Assembly: GCA_028708075.1 (NCBI GenBank)
Contig: JAQVZS010000001.1
Location: 205,319-269,318, forward strand
Direction: 5' to 3'
Length of the DNA stretch: 64,000 bases
Origin: Massilibacteroides sp.
GTDB taxonomy: Bacteria; Bacteroidota; Bacteroidia; Bacteroidales; Tannerellaceae
Under the pieces are notes generated by a model. That model searched no databases. It saw nothing but the letters and a program-made list of their open reading frames with translations, and was not told where the DNA came from. Made by a program: the position numbers and the translations under genes. This document shows, piece by piece, positions 19,160 to 29,127 of this stretch. The first letter of the stretch is position 1; the number at the start of each line of letters is the position of its first letter.

Positions 19160-21259
19160 ATGGCAAGGAAGGTAATACTCTCAATTTCACTATGTATTTT
19201 TTCACTTTTGGCGTTTGCTCAGATTAATACGGACAGAGTATTAACGATCGGACGGAATGCGTTGTATTTCGAAGATTATGTACTCTCGATCCAGTATTTT
19301 AATCAGGTGATTAAGGCAAAGCCATGGTTGGCAGAACCGTATTTTTATCGTGCGGTAGCCAAAGTGAATCTGGATGATTTTAAGGGGGCCGAGGAAGACT
19401 GTTCTTTATGTCTTCAGCGGAACCCTTTTTTAGTTCAGGCGTATTATGCCAGAGGAATCGCTCGCCAAAGTCAGGAGAATTATGAGGGTGCGATAACTGA
19501 TTATACGAGAGGACTAGAATTTAAGCCTGAAGATAGACAGATGCTGATTAATATGGCTGTCGCTTATATCCAGAAAAAGGATTATGATGGAGCTGAAAAT
19601 GTTTTCGATCGTTTGATGGGGGCATATCCGAAATATGCTATGAATTATATGACACGGGGGGCCATGTTCTTGGAAAAAGGGGATACGATCCGAGCGTTGG
19701 AAGATTATAATAAATCCGTCGAATTGGATCCTTATTATGCCCCTTCTTATGGGAACCGGGCGTTGGTGTATTATCAGATGCATAAATTGGATGAAGCGTA
19801 TTCTGACTTGAATGAGGCGATTCGCTTGAATACGCGTGAAAGCGGGTATTATATTAACCGTGGGCTTGTCCGTTATCAAAAGAATGATCTCAGAGGGGCG
19901 ATGGCTGATTACGATCAGGTTATTTCGATGGATAGCCGGAATCTGATCGCGCGTTTTAACCGTGGACTTCTGCGGGCTCAGGTAGGTGATGATAATCGTG
20001 CGATTGAAGATTTCAATATGGTAATCGAATTAGAACCGGACAATTATATTGCTTATTATAACCGGGCTTTGTTGCGGTTAGAAACGAAAGACAATATGGG
20101 GGCAATAGCCGATTTCGATGTTGTGTTGCAACAATATCCGAATTTTATTGCGGGGTATTACAGTCGTGCCGAAGCAAAACGTGAAATTCATGACTTGGCG
20201 GGGGCAGATCGTGATGTGTGGACAGCTTATCAGAAAGAACAGGACAATAATTTAGCTTCCTCCTCCTCCGGGAATATTTCTGGAACGGCGGCATCGCAAG
20301 GAAAATCGGATGATAACACCCGCGAAAAATCGGATAAAAATATTAACAAGTTTAATCGTCTTGTGGTTTACGACAAAGAGGACGAACGGAAAAGTAAATA
20401 TCAGAGTGAGGTGCGTGGGCGAGTACAAGATAAAAATGTACGCGTGGATATCGAACCTCAATTTGTGTTGACTTATTATGAAAAGCCGGATATGGTGAAA
20501 AAGTTAGTCTATTATGACAAAATGGTGGAAAGTTACAACAATGATAAACATTTATCTATGTTGTTAAGGTTGACGAATCAGGAGGCGGCACTTAATGAAA
20601 ATCAGATTACTAAACATTTTACTTCTATTAATAATTATTCGGCTAAACTTGATGTCGATTCTTCAAATATAGATGCTTATTTCGGGAGAGCATTGGATTA
20701 TATGTTGGTTCAGGATTTCTCGGAAGCGATTCAAGATTATAATAAAGCGATATCGCTGGATCCTTCTTTTACGATGGCTTATTTTAATCGAGCTGTCGTT
20801 CGTTATAAGCAGTTGGAATATGATTTATCACATTCAACTGACCAGGACGACTTGTCGATGATTAATAAACAACTGAGTATTGGCCCGCAATTTAATTCAA
20901 AAACATCTGCCTCTACACGGAATTTGTCTTCAGCAGGGTTTAAAGAGAACAAACGTACATATGAATTTGAAATGATTGTGCGTGATTATGATATGGCCAT
21001 TAAGTTGAATCCAGATTTTGTGTACGCTTATTTCAATAGAGGAAACCTACGCTGTTCTCAGAAAGATTTCCGTGCCGCCATTCAGGATTATTCGGAAGCG
21101 ATAGCGAAAGATCCCGAATTTGCGGAAGCTTATTTTAATCGCGGATTGGCCCGCCTATCCCTTGGAGACACGAGTAGGGGAATTGGGGATTTGAGTAAAG
21201 CCGGTGAATTAGGGATCATAAATGCTTACAGTATTATTAAACGAATGACAAGTAATTGA
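19160..21259 (+). CDS. exported tetratricopeptide repeat protein
   Basis: A signal peptide (MARKVILSISLCIFSLLAFAQ) precedes roughly eight to nine TPR units in the first 340 residues, recognisable by repeated A.YNRA, A..DY and LDP patterns. A low-complexity, charged linker (residues about 355-420, SSSSGNISGTAAS and many K/D/E) follows, then two or three further TPRs before the C-terminus. TPRs bind other proteins; nothing in the sequence tells which. It lies behind a possible own promoter, 38 bases after the biotin carrier, and ahead of thrS. Confidence 0.9.
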   Translation: MARKVILSISLCIFSLLAFAQINTDRVLTIGRNALYFEDYVLSIQYFNQVIKAKPWLAEPYFYRAVAKVNLDDFKGAEEDCSLCLQRNPFLVQAYYARGIARQSQENYEGAITDYTRGLEFKPEDRQMLINMAVAYIQKKDYDGAENVFDRLMGAYPKYAMNYMTRGAMFLEKGDTIRALEDYNKSVELDPYYAPSYGNRALVYYQMHKLDEAYSDLNEAIRLNTRESGYYINRGLVRYQKNDLRGAMADYDQVISMDSRNLIARFNRGLLRAQVGDDNRAIEDFNMVIELEPDNYIAYYNRALLRLETKDNMGAIADFDVVLQQYPNFIAGYYSRAEAKREIHDLAGADRDVWTAYQKEQDNNLASSSSGNISGTAASQGKSDDNTREKSDKNINKFNRLVVYDKEDERKSKYQSEVRGRVQDKNVRVDIEPQFVLTYYEKPDMVKKLVYYDKMVESYNNDKHLSMLLRLTNQEAALNENQITKHFTSINNYSAKLDVDSSNIDAYFGRALDYMLVQDFSEAIQDYNKAISLDPSFTMAYFNRAVVRYKQLEYDLSHSTDQDDLSMINKQLSIGPQFNSKTSASTRNLSSAGFKENKRTYEFEMIVRDYDMAIKLNPDFVYAYFNRGNLRCSQKDFRAAIQDYSEAIAKDPEFAEAYFNRGLARLSLGDTSRGIGDLSKAGELGIINAYSIIKRMTSN

Positions 21260-21278
21260 TTTTTTGTTGGCTAATAAG

Positions 21279-21307
21279 TTGTTTTTTGTAAAAGAATCGT
21301 AAATTTG
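21279..21307 (+). promoter_or_regulatory. promoter of thrS-infC-rpmI-rplT
   Basis: TTG at 21279-21281, spacer 18, TAAATTTG at 21300-21307, about 32 bases before the thrS ATG. I saw no T-box-like leader; there is little room for one. Confidence 0.6.
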
Positions 21308-21339
21308 CACCTTGAATTTAAGAAATTTAGCTATAAGAT

Positions 21340-23295
21340 ATGATTAAAATAACGTTTCCGGATAATTCCGTAAAAGAATATGCTGAGGGAACAACTTCTT
21401 TGCAAATTGCTGAGAGTATAAGTCCCCGGTTGGCGCAGGATGTTTTATCTGCAAGTGTGAATGGTGAAATATGGGATCTTACCCGTCCGATTGCGCAAGA
21501 TGCTACGGTAAAACTGCATAAATGGGAAGATGAAGAAGGGAAACATGCGTTTTGGCATTCAAGTGCCCACTTGATGGCAGAAGCTTTGCAAATTCTTTAT
21601 CCGGGAATAAAATTTGGAATAGGCCCGGCTATTGAAAACGGATTTTATTATGATGTCGATCCGGGAGAGGGGGTTACGATAAAAGAAGGCGATTTCCCTG
21701 CAATAGAAGCTAAAATGCTGGAATTGGTTGCTAAAAAAGAAGAAATTTGTCGTCAGGAAATATCCAAAGCCGATGCGCTGAAAATGTTTGGAGACCGGGG
21801 TGAAGTTTATAAGACCGAATTAATCAGCGAATTGGAAGACGGGAAGATTACAACCTATACTCAAGGAGAGTTTACCGATTTATGTCGTGGGCCGCACTTG
21901 CCGAATACGTCTTATTTGAAAGCAGTCAAAATATTGAGTGTCGCTGGAGCGTATTGGCGTGGAGATGAAAAGAGGAAACAATTAGTTCGCCTTTATGGAA
22001 TAACTTTCCCGAAAAAGAAAATGCTGGACGAATATCTTATGCTTTTGGAAGAAGCGAAGAAGAGAGATCATCGGAAGATCGGGAAAGAACTCGAATTGTT
22101 CACGTTTTCTACTGCGGTAGGAGCTGGTTTGCCTTTATGGTTGCCCCGTGGAACCCAATTAAGATTAAAGTTGGAGGATTTTCTCAAAAGAATACAGAAA
22201 AAGTACGGTTATCAGCAGGTCATCACACCGCACATCGGCGCAAAACAGTTGTACGTCACTTCCGGGCATTACGCAAAATATGGAAAGGATTCGTTCCAGC
22301 CGATTCATACGCCTCAGGAGGGAGAAGAATTCTTGTTGAAACCGATGAACTGTCCGCATCACTGCGAGATATTTAAGGCTTTTCCTCATTCGTATAAAGA
22401 TTTGCCGATTCGTTTTGCCGAATTCGGAACTGTTTATCGTTACGAGCAAAGTGGTGAATTACACGGACTGACGCGAGTCCGCGGATTTACGCAAGACGAT
22501 GCACATTTGTTTTGTCGTCCGGATCAGTTGAAAGACGAGTTTTTGAAAGTAATGGATATTATTTTCATTATATTTAAATCGTTAGATTTTGAAAATTTTG
22601 AAGCTCAGATTTCATTGCGTGATCCGAATAATAAAGAAAAATACATCGGATCGGACGAAAATTGGGATAAGGCTGAAAAAGCAATTGTCGAAGCTTGTCA
22701 GGAAAAAGGGCTTAAAGCACGTGTGGAATTGGGAGAAGCTGCATTCTACGGACCCAAGTTGGACTTTATGGTGAAAGACGCTATTGGAAGGAAATGGCAG
22801 TTAGGAACCATTCAGGTAGATTATAATTTGCCGGAAAGATTTGAACTGGAGTATACCGGAGAAGATAATAAAAAGCATCGTCCGGTAATGATTCATCGAG
22901 CACCTTTCGGATCTATGGAACGTTTTGTGGCTGTTTTGATAGAACATACCGGAGGTAAATTCCCGTTATGGCTGACGCCCGATCAGGTGTGCGTGCTGCC
23001 GGTTAGCGAGAAATACAACGATTATGCCTGGGAGATCGCTAAATATTTGGACGAACAGGATATACGTGTTCTGGTAGACGATCGGAATGAAAAAGTAGGT
23101 CGTAAAATTCGTGATAACGAATTGAAACGTATTCCTTATATGTTGATCGTCGGAGAAAAAGAAGCGGAAAATAGACAAGTTTCGGTAAGAAAACAAGGTG
23201 AAGGTGATAAAGGTTCGATGGAAATTACTACCTTTGCAACTCTTTTGAATGAAGAAGTTGAAAATATGATGAATCGTTGGCAAAATACAAATTAA
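21340..23295 (+). CDS. thrS: threonyl-tRNA synthetase
   Basis: Charges tRNA-Thr. In order: an N-terminal TGS domain (residues 1-60, [19 protein letters not shown]), the editing domain with [11 protein letters not shown] (HxxxH) and the cysteine motif [10 protein letters not shown], the class II catalytic core with [12 protein letters not shown] and a motif 3-type segment, and the C-terminal anticodon-binding domain beginning near [14 protein letters not shown]. At 651 residues it is full length. It heads the usual thrS-infC-rpmI-rplT cluster with a 30-base gap to infC. Confidence 0.98.
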   Translation: MIKITFPDNSVKEYAEGTTSLQIAESISPRLAQDVLSASVNGEIWDLTRPIAQDATVKLHKWEDEEGKHAFWHSSAHLMAEALQILYPGIKFGIGPAIENGFYYDVDPGEGVTIKEGDFPAIEAKMLELVAKKEEICRQEISKADALKMFGDRGEVYKTELISELEDGKITTYTQGEFTDLCRGPHLPNTSYLKAVKILSVAGAYWRGDEKRKQLVRLYGITFPKKKMLDEYLMLLEEAKKRDHRKIGKELELFTFSTAVGAGLPLWLPRGTQLRLKLEDFLKRIQKKYGYQQVITPHIGAKQLYVTSGHYAKYGKDSFQPIHTPQEGEEFLLKPMNCPHHCEIFKAFPHSYKDLPIRFAEFGTVYRYEQSGELHGLTRVRGFTQDDAHLFCRPDQLKDEFLKVMDIIFIIFKSLDFENFEAQISLRDPNNKEKYIGSDENWDKAEKAIVEACQEKGLKARVELGEAAFYGPKLDFMVKDAIGRKWQLGTIQVDYNLPERFELEYTGEDNKKHRPVMIHRAPFGSMERFVAVLIEHTGGKFPLWLTPDQVCVLPVSEKYNDYAWEIAKYLDEQDIRVLVDDRNEKVGRKIRDNELKRIPYMLIVGEKEAENRQVSVRKQGEGDKGSMEITTFATLLNEEVENMMNRWQNTN

Positions 23296-23325
23296 TTATA
23301 AAAGAAGGAGAATAAAGCTTTTTGA

Positions 23326-23934
23326 ATGAAGAATGACAGCATAAAAGATCAGTACAGAATTAACGAACGGATTAAGGTTCGTGAAGTGCGCTTAGTTGGT
23401 GATAACGTTGAAAATGGAGTTTATCCCATTGTCCAGGCGCTTAAAATCGCTGAAGATTTAGACTTGGATTTGGTTGAAATATCGCCAAACGCTGTACCCC
23501 CAGTTTGTAAAATAACCGACTATCAGAAATTTCTTTATCAACAGAAAAAACGACAAAAAGAACAAAAGGCCAAATCGGTTAAAGTGATTGTTAAGGAAAT
23601 ACGTTTCGGACCACAGACAGACGATCATGACTACAATTTTAAATTGAAACATGCTAAAGGCTTTTTGGAAGAGGGTGCGAAAGTAAAAGCTTATGTGTTC
23701 TTTAAAGGACGTTCAATTCTGTTCAAAGAGCAAGGAGAAGTGTTGTTGCTTCGTTTTGCGAATGATTTGGAAGATTATGGAAAGGTAGAACAGATGCCGG
23801 TTCTTGAGGGAAAAAGAATGATTATCATGCTTACCCCTAAAAAGATAGGAACGTCTCCCAAATCTGTAATAAAGAAGGTTGATAAAGCTCCTTCTGAGCA
23901 AAAGAAAGTAGATAAAATAGTAGAAAAAGAATAG
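23326..23934 (+). CDS. infC: translation initiation factor IF-3
   Basis: Binds the 30S subunit and proofreads start-codon choice. The N-terminal domain ([23 protein letters not shown]) and C-terminal domain ([41 protein letters not shown]) are complete. A lysine-rich tail of about 30 residues extends past the E. coli end, common in Bacteroidota. It starts with an ordinary ATG, so the AUU autoregulation of enterobacteria is not expected from this start codon. An alternative start further downstream is unlikely because residues from YRINERI onward are conserved. Confidence 0.97.
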   Translation: MKNDSIKDQYRINERIKVREVRLVGDNVENGVYPIVQALKIAEDLDLDLVEISPNAVPPVCKITDYQKFLYQQKKRQKEQKAKSVKVIVKEIRFGPQTDDHDYNFKLKHAKGFLEEGAKVKAYVFFKGRSILFKEQGEVLLLRFANDLEDYGKVEQMPVLEGKRMIIMLTPKKIGTSPKSVIKKVDKAPSEQKKVDKIVEKE

Positions 23935-23985
23935 CTCTTGTGTATACAGGTGCTGTTTATGTATAACAATTAAATAAATTGGAAA

Positions 23986-24183
23986 ATGCCTAAGATGAAG
24001 ACTAATTCCGGTGCCAAAAAGAGGTTTGCCCTTACCGGAACAGGTAAAATCAAGAGAAAACATGCTTTTAAAAGTCACATTTTGACTAAGAAAACAAAAA
24101 AGCAAAAGAGAAACCTAACACATATGGGTTTGGTGGATACTGTTGATGTGAAAAACGTGAAAGCGTTACTTGGTTTAAAGTAA
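23986..24183 (+). CDS. rpmI: 50S ribosomal protein L35
   Basis: Sixty-five residues beginning [31 protein letters not shown], the standard L35 sequence, strongly basic. Located 51 bases after infC and 98 bases before rplT in the usual order. Confidence 0.97.
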   Translation: MPKMKTNSGAKKRFALTGTGKIKRKHAFKSHILTKKTKKQKRNLTHMGLVDTVDVKNVKALLGLK

Positions 24184-24281
24184 TTTTTAATTAGCAAGTT
24201 TTTTATCGATTTTTATTAACCGAATTTTAGCAGAAAAGTTCATCGAAAGATGACGCTAACGTTCAAAAACAGATTAGTATT

Positions 24282-24626
24282 ATGCCTAGATCAGTAAATC
24301 ATGTTGCTTCAAGAGCAAAAAGAAAACGAATTTTAAAACTTACCCGTGGGTATTATGGTGCTCGTAAAAATGTCTGGACTGTAGCAAAGAATACATGGGA
24401 AAAAGGGTTGACTTATGCTTTCCGTGACCGTCGTAACAAAAAACGTTCGTTCCGTGCTTTATGGATACAACGTATTAACGCGGCTGCACGTTTGGAAGGG
24501 TTATCTTATTCTCGTTTAATGGGTGCTTTGCATGCTGCTGGTATTGAGATCAACCGCAAAGTTCTTGCAGACTTGGCTGTAAATCATCCGGAAGCTTTTA
24601 AAGCTATCGTAGAGAAAATAAAATAA
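24282..24626 (+). CDS. rplT: 50S ribosomal protein L20
   Basis: One hundred and fourteen residues with the typical start [32 protein letters not shown] and the [18 protein letters not shown] segment. L20 binds 23S rRNA during early 50S assembly. The 98-base space before it could hold a short leader, but I cannot make out a clear L20-binding pseudoknot. A strong hairpin closes the operon 36 bases after the stop. Confidence 0.97.
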   Translation: MPRSVNHVASRAKRKRILKLTRGYYGARKNVWTVAKNTWEKGLTYAFRDRRNKKRSFRALWIQRINAAARLEGLSYSRLMGALHAAGIEINRKVLADLAVNHPEAFKAIVEKIK

Positions 24627-24662
24627 GATTTTTTGTAGATAGAATCAGGAAAGTTTTAATAA

Positions 24663-24700
24663 GGGGGGATATTTTATTAGAAATATCCCCCCCCTGTTTT
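24663..24700 (+). terminator. terminator of thrS-infC-rpmI-rplT
   Basis: Stem GGGGGGATATTT / AAATATCCCCCC, loop TATTAG, followed by CCTGTTTTTA. It lies between convergent rplT and the ketopantoate-reductase-like gene and may serve both. Confidence 0.85.
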
Positions 24701-25620
24701 TATTGGAGGGACAACTTTTTATACATAGTGTTATAAAGTGGAACCGAAATATTTAATTTCTTAGCTTCCCGGACAACATAGCCTGTCAGGTTTTCTAATT
24801 CCGTTTTTTTCCCTTGTCTGAAATCATGATGCATAGAGGTGATCGAACCAGGTGGCATCATTTTTTGTGTTTCCAGCGTCGATTCCACAATATCATTGCC
24901 TAACATGACCCCTTTGGCTATCGCAACTTTTTCCAGTTCCGCACAAAGTGATTGAAATACGCCGTATTTTTCTTTTATAACTTCATCAATCGGTTTATCA
25001 TAATAAGAAGTCATTGTCGCAGCGGTAGAAATCATAAAAAATTTTTTCCATATTCTTTCTGTTATCTTTTCCGGATTGAATGCGTTAATTCCGCTTGCAA
25101 TGAATAGGTCGAGTACCTTTTTCTGCATTTCCGTATTCCCTTTTTCACTTCCGAAAAAAAGCCTTTCTTTGACGGAATACTTGGCAACCACCCCTGGTTC
25201 TCTCAGCCGGGAACCAATATAGACACATCCTTGCCAAACCGTTTGAGAAGGCAATATTTTTTGGATCTGTTCCGTGATATTCGCACCGTTCAGAAATGGA
25301 ATAATAATAGTATTTCTTCCCATTAACGGGGTCAGAGATAGTAGATTCTCTTCCAAATCATAACTTTTCGTACAGGGCAATATGAAATCGACTTCTCCTA
25401 TTTCTTCCGGCTGGTCGGTTACCAATCGGGGATACGCTGTGAAACTTCCTGTGGTATCGACGATTTGAAGCCCTTTTTCTTTGATCACACGCATGTTTTC
25501 GCTGCGCGAAATAAAATAAATTTCAACATCCGGATCATCTTTATATTTGTGCGCAAGCATTCCTCCATAATAACCTCCAACTGCACCTATGCCTGAGATT
25601 GCTATTTTTATTGTTGCCAT
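24700..25620 (-). CDS. panE: 2-dehydropantoate 2-reductase family protein
   Basis: Family member that reduces ketopantoate to pantoate with NADPH in pantothenate synthesis. The Rossmann motif ISGIGAVGGYYGGMLA is at the N-terminus and the helical C-terminal domain carries SITSMHHDFRQGKKTELENLTGYVV, matching the family's K-T-E-x-D-like region. Length 306 is normal. It directly abuts the pyridoxamine kinase gene (stop and start adjacent), which suggests co-transcription. The ApbA/PanE family contains paralogues of unknown substrate, so the symbol is tentative. Confidence 0.85.
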   Translation of the reverse strand: MATIKIAISGIGAVGGYYGGMLAHKYKDDPDVEIYFISRSENMRVIKEKGLQIVDTTGSFTAYPRLVTDQPEEIGEVDFILPCTKSYDLEENLLSLTPLMGRNTIIIPFLNGANITEQIQKILPSQTVWQGCVYIGSRLREPGVVAKYSVKERLFFGSEKGNTEMQKKVLDLFIASGINAFNPEKITERIWKKFFMISTAATMTSYYDKPIDEVIKEKYGVFQSLCAELEKVAIAKGVMLGNDIVESTLETQKMMPPGSITSMHHDFRQGKKTELENLTGYVVREAKKLNISVPLYNTMYKKLSLQ

Positions 25621-26481
25621 TTATACTAATTTTAAATCTTTTAAAAACTCGGGAATACTTCTTTCGAAATCCACGCCGAAACGAATGTCCGTTTTCGCCC
25701 TGTAAGTTCTCGAAATACTTTCTGTCGTAAAACGAACAGCAATTCGGGTCGCTTCTTTCAGATTAAACCCGTTTAGTAATCCGGCCAGCAGCGCACTGCC
25801 GAAAACATCTCCGGTTCCATGGTAATATCCCGGGATGCGTGAGGCCAGGATATAATCAATAGCTCCTGTATTTTTATCGTAGGTTGCCGCACCCAGTTCT
25901 TTGTCGTCAAAGAAGACACCGGTCAACACAACTTTCTCTACCCCGAGTGTCGTCAAGTCCATAAGCATTTTTTCAATATAATTTTTGGTATAAGGACCTT
26001 CCTGAAACGTTTTCCCCAATAAGAAAGCAGCTTCAGTTATATTGGGGACAATTATATCTGCTTTACGGCACAAGTTCGCCATTCCCTTAGCAAATTCTGG
26101 TGTGAAAATTTTATACATTTCTCCATTGTCTGCCATGACTGGATCCACGAAAATAAGATTGTCTTTCGTTTTAAAGGTGTCGAAAAATTCACTCACCAGC
26201 TCCAATTGTTCGAAAGAACCGAGGAATCCACTATAAACTGCGTCGAAATGCAAACCTAGAGAATGCCAGTGTCGAGTAAAAGGGCGGATATCTTCCGTTA
26301 GATCACGGTAGGTAAACCCACTGATTCCGCCAGTATGCGTTGATAGTACTGCAGTAGGTAACGCGGAAGTTTCAATACCCGCGGAGGAAAGTATCGGAAG
26401 GGCTACCGTTAGAGAACATTTCCCGAAACCGGAAATGTCGTGAATTGCGGCAACCCGCTTTTGTCTTGTCATTTTTTTCAT
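25621..26481 (-). CDS. pdxY: pyridoxamine/pyridoxal kinase (PfkB fold)
   Basis: Phosphorylates B6 vitamers for salvage. The N-terminal VAAIHDISGFGKCSLTVALPIL and the following TAVLSTHTGGISGFTYRDL are typical of bacterial pyridoxamine kinases; the ribokinase anion-hole motif is GTGDVFGSALLAG near residue 225. Length 286. A second ATG three codons in (MTRQKR) could be the start instead. A -7 element TACATTTG is 20-30 bases upstream, after the terminator of the neighbouring operon. The de novo B6 gene pdxJ lies 3 kb away, but in another unit. Confidence 0.88.
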   Translation of the reverse strand: MKKMTRQKRVAAIHDISGFGKCSLTVALPILSSAGIETSALPTAVLSTHTGGISGFTYRDLTEDIRPFTRHWHSLGLHFDAVYSGFLGSFEQLELVSEFFDTFKTKDNLIFVDPVMADNGEMYKIFTPEFAKGMANLCRKADIIVPNITEAAFLLGKTFQEGPYTKNYIEKMLMDLTTLGVEKVVLTGVFFDDKELGAATYDKNTGAIDYILASRIPGYYHGTGDVFGSALLAGLLNGFNLKEATRIAVRFTTESISRTYRAKTDIRFGVDFERSIPEFLKDLKLV

Positions 26482-26501
26482 CCTATTTTTTTTGTGATTT
26501 G

Positions 26502-26509
26502 CAAATGTA
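26502..26509 (-). promoter_or_regulatory. -7 element of pdxY-panE
   Basis: TACATTTG on the minus strand between the upstream terminator and the pdxY start. Confidence 0.5.
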
Positions 26510-26532
26510 CTTTAATCCCTTCTAATAGAACA

Positions 26533-26567
26533 AAAACGGGCGGTCAAAAGTCTTGACCGCCCGTTTT
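26533..26567 (-). terminator. terminator of the exbB-exbD-tonB-DJ-1 operon
   Basis: Perfect 15-bp stem AAAACGGGCGGTCAA / TTGACCGCCCGTTTT with a 5-base loop; on the minus strand the stem ends in a T-run. It lies 16 bases after the DJ-1 family gene's stop. Confidence 0.9.
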
Positions 26568-26582
26568 ATTGTCCTAAAAAAA

Positions 26583-27128
26583 TCACAACAATAATCCTGC
26601 GGCGACTTCTTCAGATACAGCTTTTCCTCTTAAATTTTCAACGATTGTCAGTGCGAAATCAAAAACAAATCCCGGACCTTTTCCTGTGATAATTTGTCCG
26701 TCTGTTACAGTAGCTTCTCCCGTAATAGTCGCTCCGATTAATTTCGGTTCAAACCCCGGGTAACAAGTCGCTTTTTTCCCTTGTACCAACCCCAATCCTC
26801 CAAAGACTAATGGAGCGGCACAGATTGCTGCAATCGTTTTTCCCTTTTTGTACTGTTCTATAAGAAGTTCTTTTAGCGGCTCGAAAGCGTTTAGATTCGT
26901 GCTTCCGGGCATTCCACCCGGCAAGATCAGTATATCTGCTTCCGAAAAAACTGCATTAGCAAATAAGACATCTGCCTTGATTTCGATACCATGCGCACCG
27001 CTTACATGTTTTGTACCCGTAATTGAAACCGTAGTGGCTTCAATGCCCCCGCGACGTAATACATCGACTGTTCCGATGGCTTCTGTTTCTTCAAAGCCTG
27101 TCGTCAAAAATACGAATGCTTTTTTCAT
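26583..27128 (-). CDS. DJ-1/PfpI family protein
   Basis: A 181-residue ThiJ/YajL-like protein. The nucleophile elbow is AAICAAPLVFGGLGLVQGKKAT (Cys near residue 105), and the N-terminal KKAFVFLTTGFEETEAIGTVDVLRRGG includes the conserved Glu near residue 15 that pairs with it. Members act as chaperones, deglycases or glyoxalases; the exact activity is disputed. It follows tonB by 5 bases, an arrangement suggesting co-expression but no clear functional tie. Confidence 0.9.
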   Translation of the reverse strand: MKKAFVFLTTGFEETEAIGTVDVLRRGGIEATTVSITGTKHVSGAHGIEIKADVLFANAVFSEADILILPGGMPGSTNLNAFEPLKELLIEQYKKGKTIAAICAAPLVFGGLGLVQGKKATCYPGFEPKLIGATITGEATVTDGQIITGKGPGFVFDFALTIVENLRGKAVSEEVAAGLLL

Positions 27129-27133
27129 ACGCT

Positions 27134-27931
27134 TTATTTTAATGAATATCTGTAAGTGATCGTTCCTGTTTGATTATTTGTTCCGCTTATGCTGTTGAAT
27201 TTTGCTTTTCGTGCTGCTTCCAGAGCGCTTTTCCGCATGGTAGCGTTATCAATGTTCGTCCCCCTTCCTATATCCGCAAATATTACATTCCCTTTCGGGT
27301 CGACCGTGATATTAATCACAATCCGACCTTCTTCTTGTATGGTATACGCCGGACGTGGAAGTCCGCCAGCACCTAGAGTACGTCCATTCAGATTGAACGA
27401 ACCGTAGCCACCAACACCTTCATTAGCACCATGATCTGAATTACCAAAAGGGCTACCCTGGTTTCCTTCACCGGATTCTGCCGTTCCCTGGCTGTCTCCT
27501 TCAGCTTGTCCGATTCCAAAAGCTCCTGCCACACGGTTGCTGATAGCCTGTTCTTTTTTTCGTTTTTCTTCTTCTAGTCGTTTACGTTCAACTTCTTCAC
27601 GCTCTTTTCGTTCCTTTTCCTCTTTTTCTTTTTTCTTTTCGTCTTCCAGCAAAACACTTTCTTCTATATCTTGTGTAAGTAAATCTTCCGATTTCGCTTC
27701 CGGTTGACTCTCCGGAAGAGGTGTGGCTTGTTGTTGCGGCAGATCGCTACCGCTATATCGAGGTTCAAATGTGCCGGCTGAGGCATTCAAATTCCCAAAA
27801 TTGACCAATATCCCTCCATCTTCTTCTGGAATTGCGGATTTTAGTACCGTAAACCATAAGATAATAAAAAGTAACGCGTGAAAAGCGACAGATCCGACGA
27901 TACTGTATATGTCATCTTTATTAAACTTCAT
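27134..27931 (-). CDS. TonB family energy transducer
   Basis: Couples the ExbB-ExbD proton-driven motor to outer-membrane receptors. It has an N-terminal membrane anchor (SIVGSVAFHALLFIILWFTVLKSA), a long charged helical stretch in the periplasm (KKKEKEEKERKEREEVERKRLEEEK), a glycine-rich linker, and a C-terminal TonB-like domain (LPRPAYTIQEEGRIVINITVDPKGNV). The C-terminal domain is short and lacks the usual YP motif, having RPAY instead. Located 5 bases after exbD in an exbB-exbD-tonB set. Confidence 0.9.
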   Translation of the reverse strand: MKFNKDDIYSIVGSVAFHALLFIILWFTVLKSAIPEEDGGILVNFGNLNASAGTFEPRYSGSDLPQQQATPLPESQPEAKSEDLLTQDIEESVLLEDEKKKEKEEKERKEREEVERKRLEEEKRKKEQAISNRVAGAFGIGQAEGDSQGTAESGEGNQGSPFGNSDHGANEGVGGYGSFNLNGRTLGAGGLPRPAYTIQEEGRIVINITVDPKGNVIFADIGRGTNIDNATMRKSALEAARKAKFNSISGTNNQTGTITYRYSLK

Positions 27932-27936
27932 AAGTG

Positions 27937-28365
27937 TTATCTCTTCTGCTGAGGACGTGTGGCCAATACCATCCTGAATTTGTTTTCGTTTGCTATATTC
28001 AGAATTTTTACAATTTCCTTATAGGGTACCGATTCATCCGCATAAAGTGCAACATACATTTCCGGTTCTTTTGTATAGCTATCCTGTAAGAATGGGGTAA
28101 TCTCGTCAAAGCTGATTTGTCTTTCCTTATTCTTCCCGAAAGCAACATAATAATTCAAATTTGCATCGATCGTGACACGCGTCAACGGTTTCGCCGACGT
28201 TTGTTTTTTCGATTGCGGAAGCGTAATCTTAATTGCGTTGGGAATAATAATCGTGGATGAAAGCATGAAAAAAATCAGCAATAAAAAGATGATGTCTGTC
28301 ATGGAGGCCATGCTGAAGGAGGAATCTATTTTTGTTCTTCGTTTTAATCCCATTTCTTTCTTCAA
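27937..28365 (-). CDS. exbD: ExbD/TolR family biopolymer transport protein
   Basis: A 142-residue protein with a cytoplasmic basic start, one membrane segment (MASMTDIIFLLLIFFMLSSTII) containing the conserved proton-carrying Asp (TD), and a periplasmic domain (VTIDANLNYYVAFG, EMYVALYADESVPYKEIVKILNIA). It is the stator partner of ExbB, whose stop codon touches its start. The aspartate and overall length are as expected. Confidence 0.93.
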   Translation of the reverse strand: MKKEMGLKRRTKIDSSFSMASMTDIIFLLLIFFMLSSTIIIPNAIKITLPQSKKQTSAKPLTRVTIDANLNYYVAFGKNKERQISFDEITPFLQDSYTKEPEMYVALYADESVPYKEIVKILNIANENKFRMVLATRPQQKR

Positions 28366-29076
28366 TTAATTCGCCGGTTCATTCAGCAAGTCCATAAATT
28401 CCATTGTGCTTGCTTCCATCTTATTCACCACATCATCTACCTGAGAGACTAAATAGTTATACGCAAACAACGTTATAATACCAACAACAAGCCCGCCTAC
28501 TGTTGTTACCAATGCTTCGTAAATACCGCCGGATAGAATAGTTATGTCGACGTTGCTGCCCGCATTCGCCATGTCGAAGAACGAGCGGATCATTCCAGTT
28601 ACCGTACCCAAAAAACCGATCATAGGAGCACCGGCTGCAGTCGTTGCGATTAAAGGAAATCCTTTTTCTAATTTGGCGACTTCCAGATTTCCCACGTTTT
28701 CAATTGCAATTTGCACATCAGTCATTGGGCGTCCCAGACGGGATAACCCTTTTTCGATCATACGCGCCGAAGGTGTATTGGTGGTTTGACAAAGTTTGAG
28801 CGCCGAGTCGATCTTTCCATCGTGTACATAATCTTTTATGCGGTTCATAAATGTAGTATCTACCTTCCCCGCGCGCTTGATGACAAGCAAACGCTGGATA
28901 ATAAAATAGCCGGCAATAATCGACAGAACCAACAATACGGCCATGATCCATCCACCTTTAAAAGCGAGGCTAATAACGTTAATCTCCGCCTCTGTAGGCA
29001 TGACTTCTGCCGTTAGATCCGGCATTTCTTCTGTTACTTGAGCTGCAGCAGCTTGTAGTGAAAGCAAAATACTCAT
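28366..29076 (-). CDS. exbB: ExbB/TolQ/MotA family proton channel protein
   Basis: Three membrane segments can be seen: near residues 38-60 (GGWIMAVLLVLSIIAGYFII), 145-175 (LIATTAAGAPMIGFLGTVTGMIRSFFDM) and 185-215 (GGIYEALVTTVGGLVVGIITLFAYN). The last two contain the conserved GLLGTV-like and G-x-A-L-x-T-T-x-x-G motifs of the family. An N-terminal 30 residues could be a signal-like extension. It forms an operon with exbD and tonB; pdxJ lies 51 bases upstream on the same strand and may be the operon's first gene. Confidence 0.93.
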   Translation of the reverse strand: MSILLSLQAAAAQVTEEMPDLTAEVMPTEAEINVISLAFKGGWIMAVLLVLSIIAGYFIIQRLLVIKRAGKVDTTFMNRIKDYVHDGKIDSALKLCQTTNTPSARMIEKGLSRLGRPMTDVQIAIENVGNLEVAKLEKGFPLIATTAAGAPMIGFLGTVTGMIRSFFDMANAGSNVDITILSGGIYEALVTTVGGLVVGIITLFAYNYLVSQVDDVVNKMEASTMEFMDLLNEPAN

Positions 29077-29127
29077 TTTTTTTTTGTTTTTTCGATTATA
29101 CTTAAACTTATAGGAAATAGAATGATA

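Noticed and set aside
20252-20461. 69-codon antisense ORF in the TPR gene linker
   Set aside because: Caused by low-complexity linker sequence; no support.
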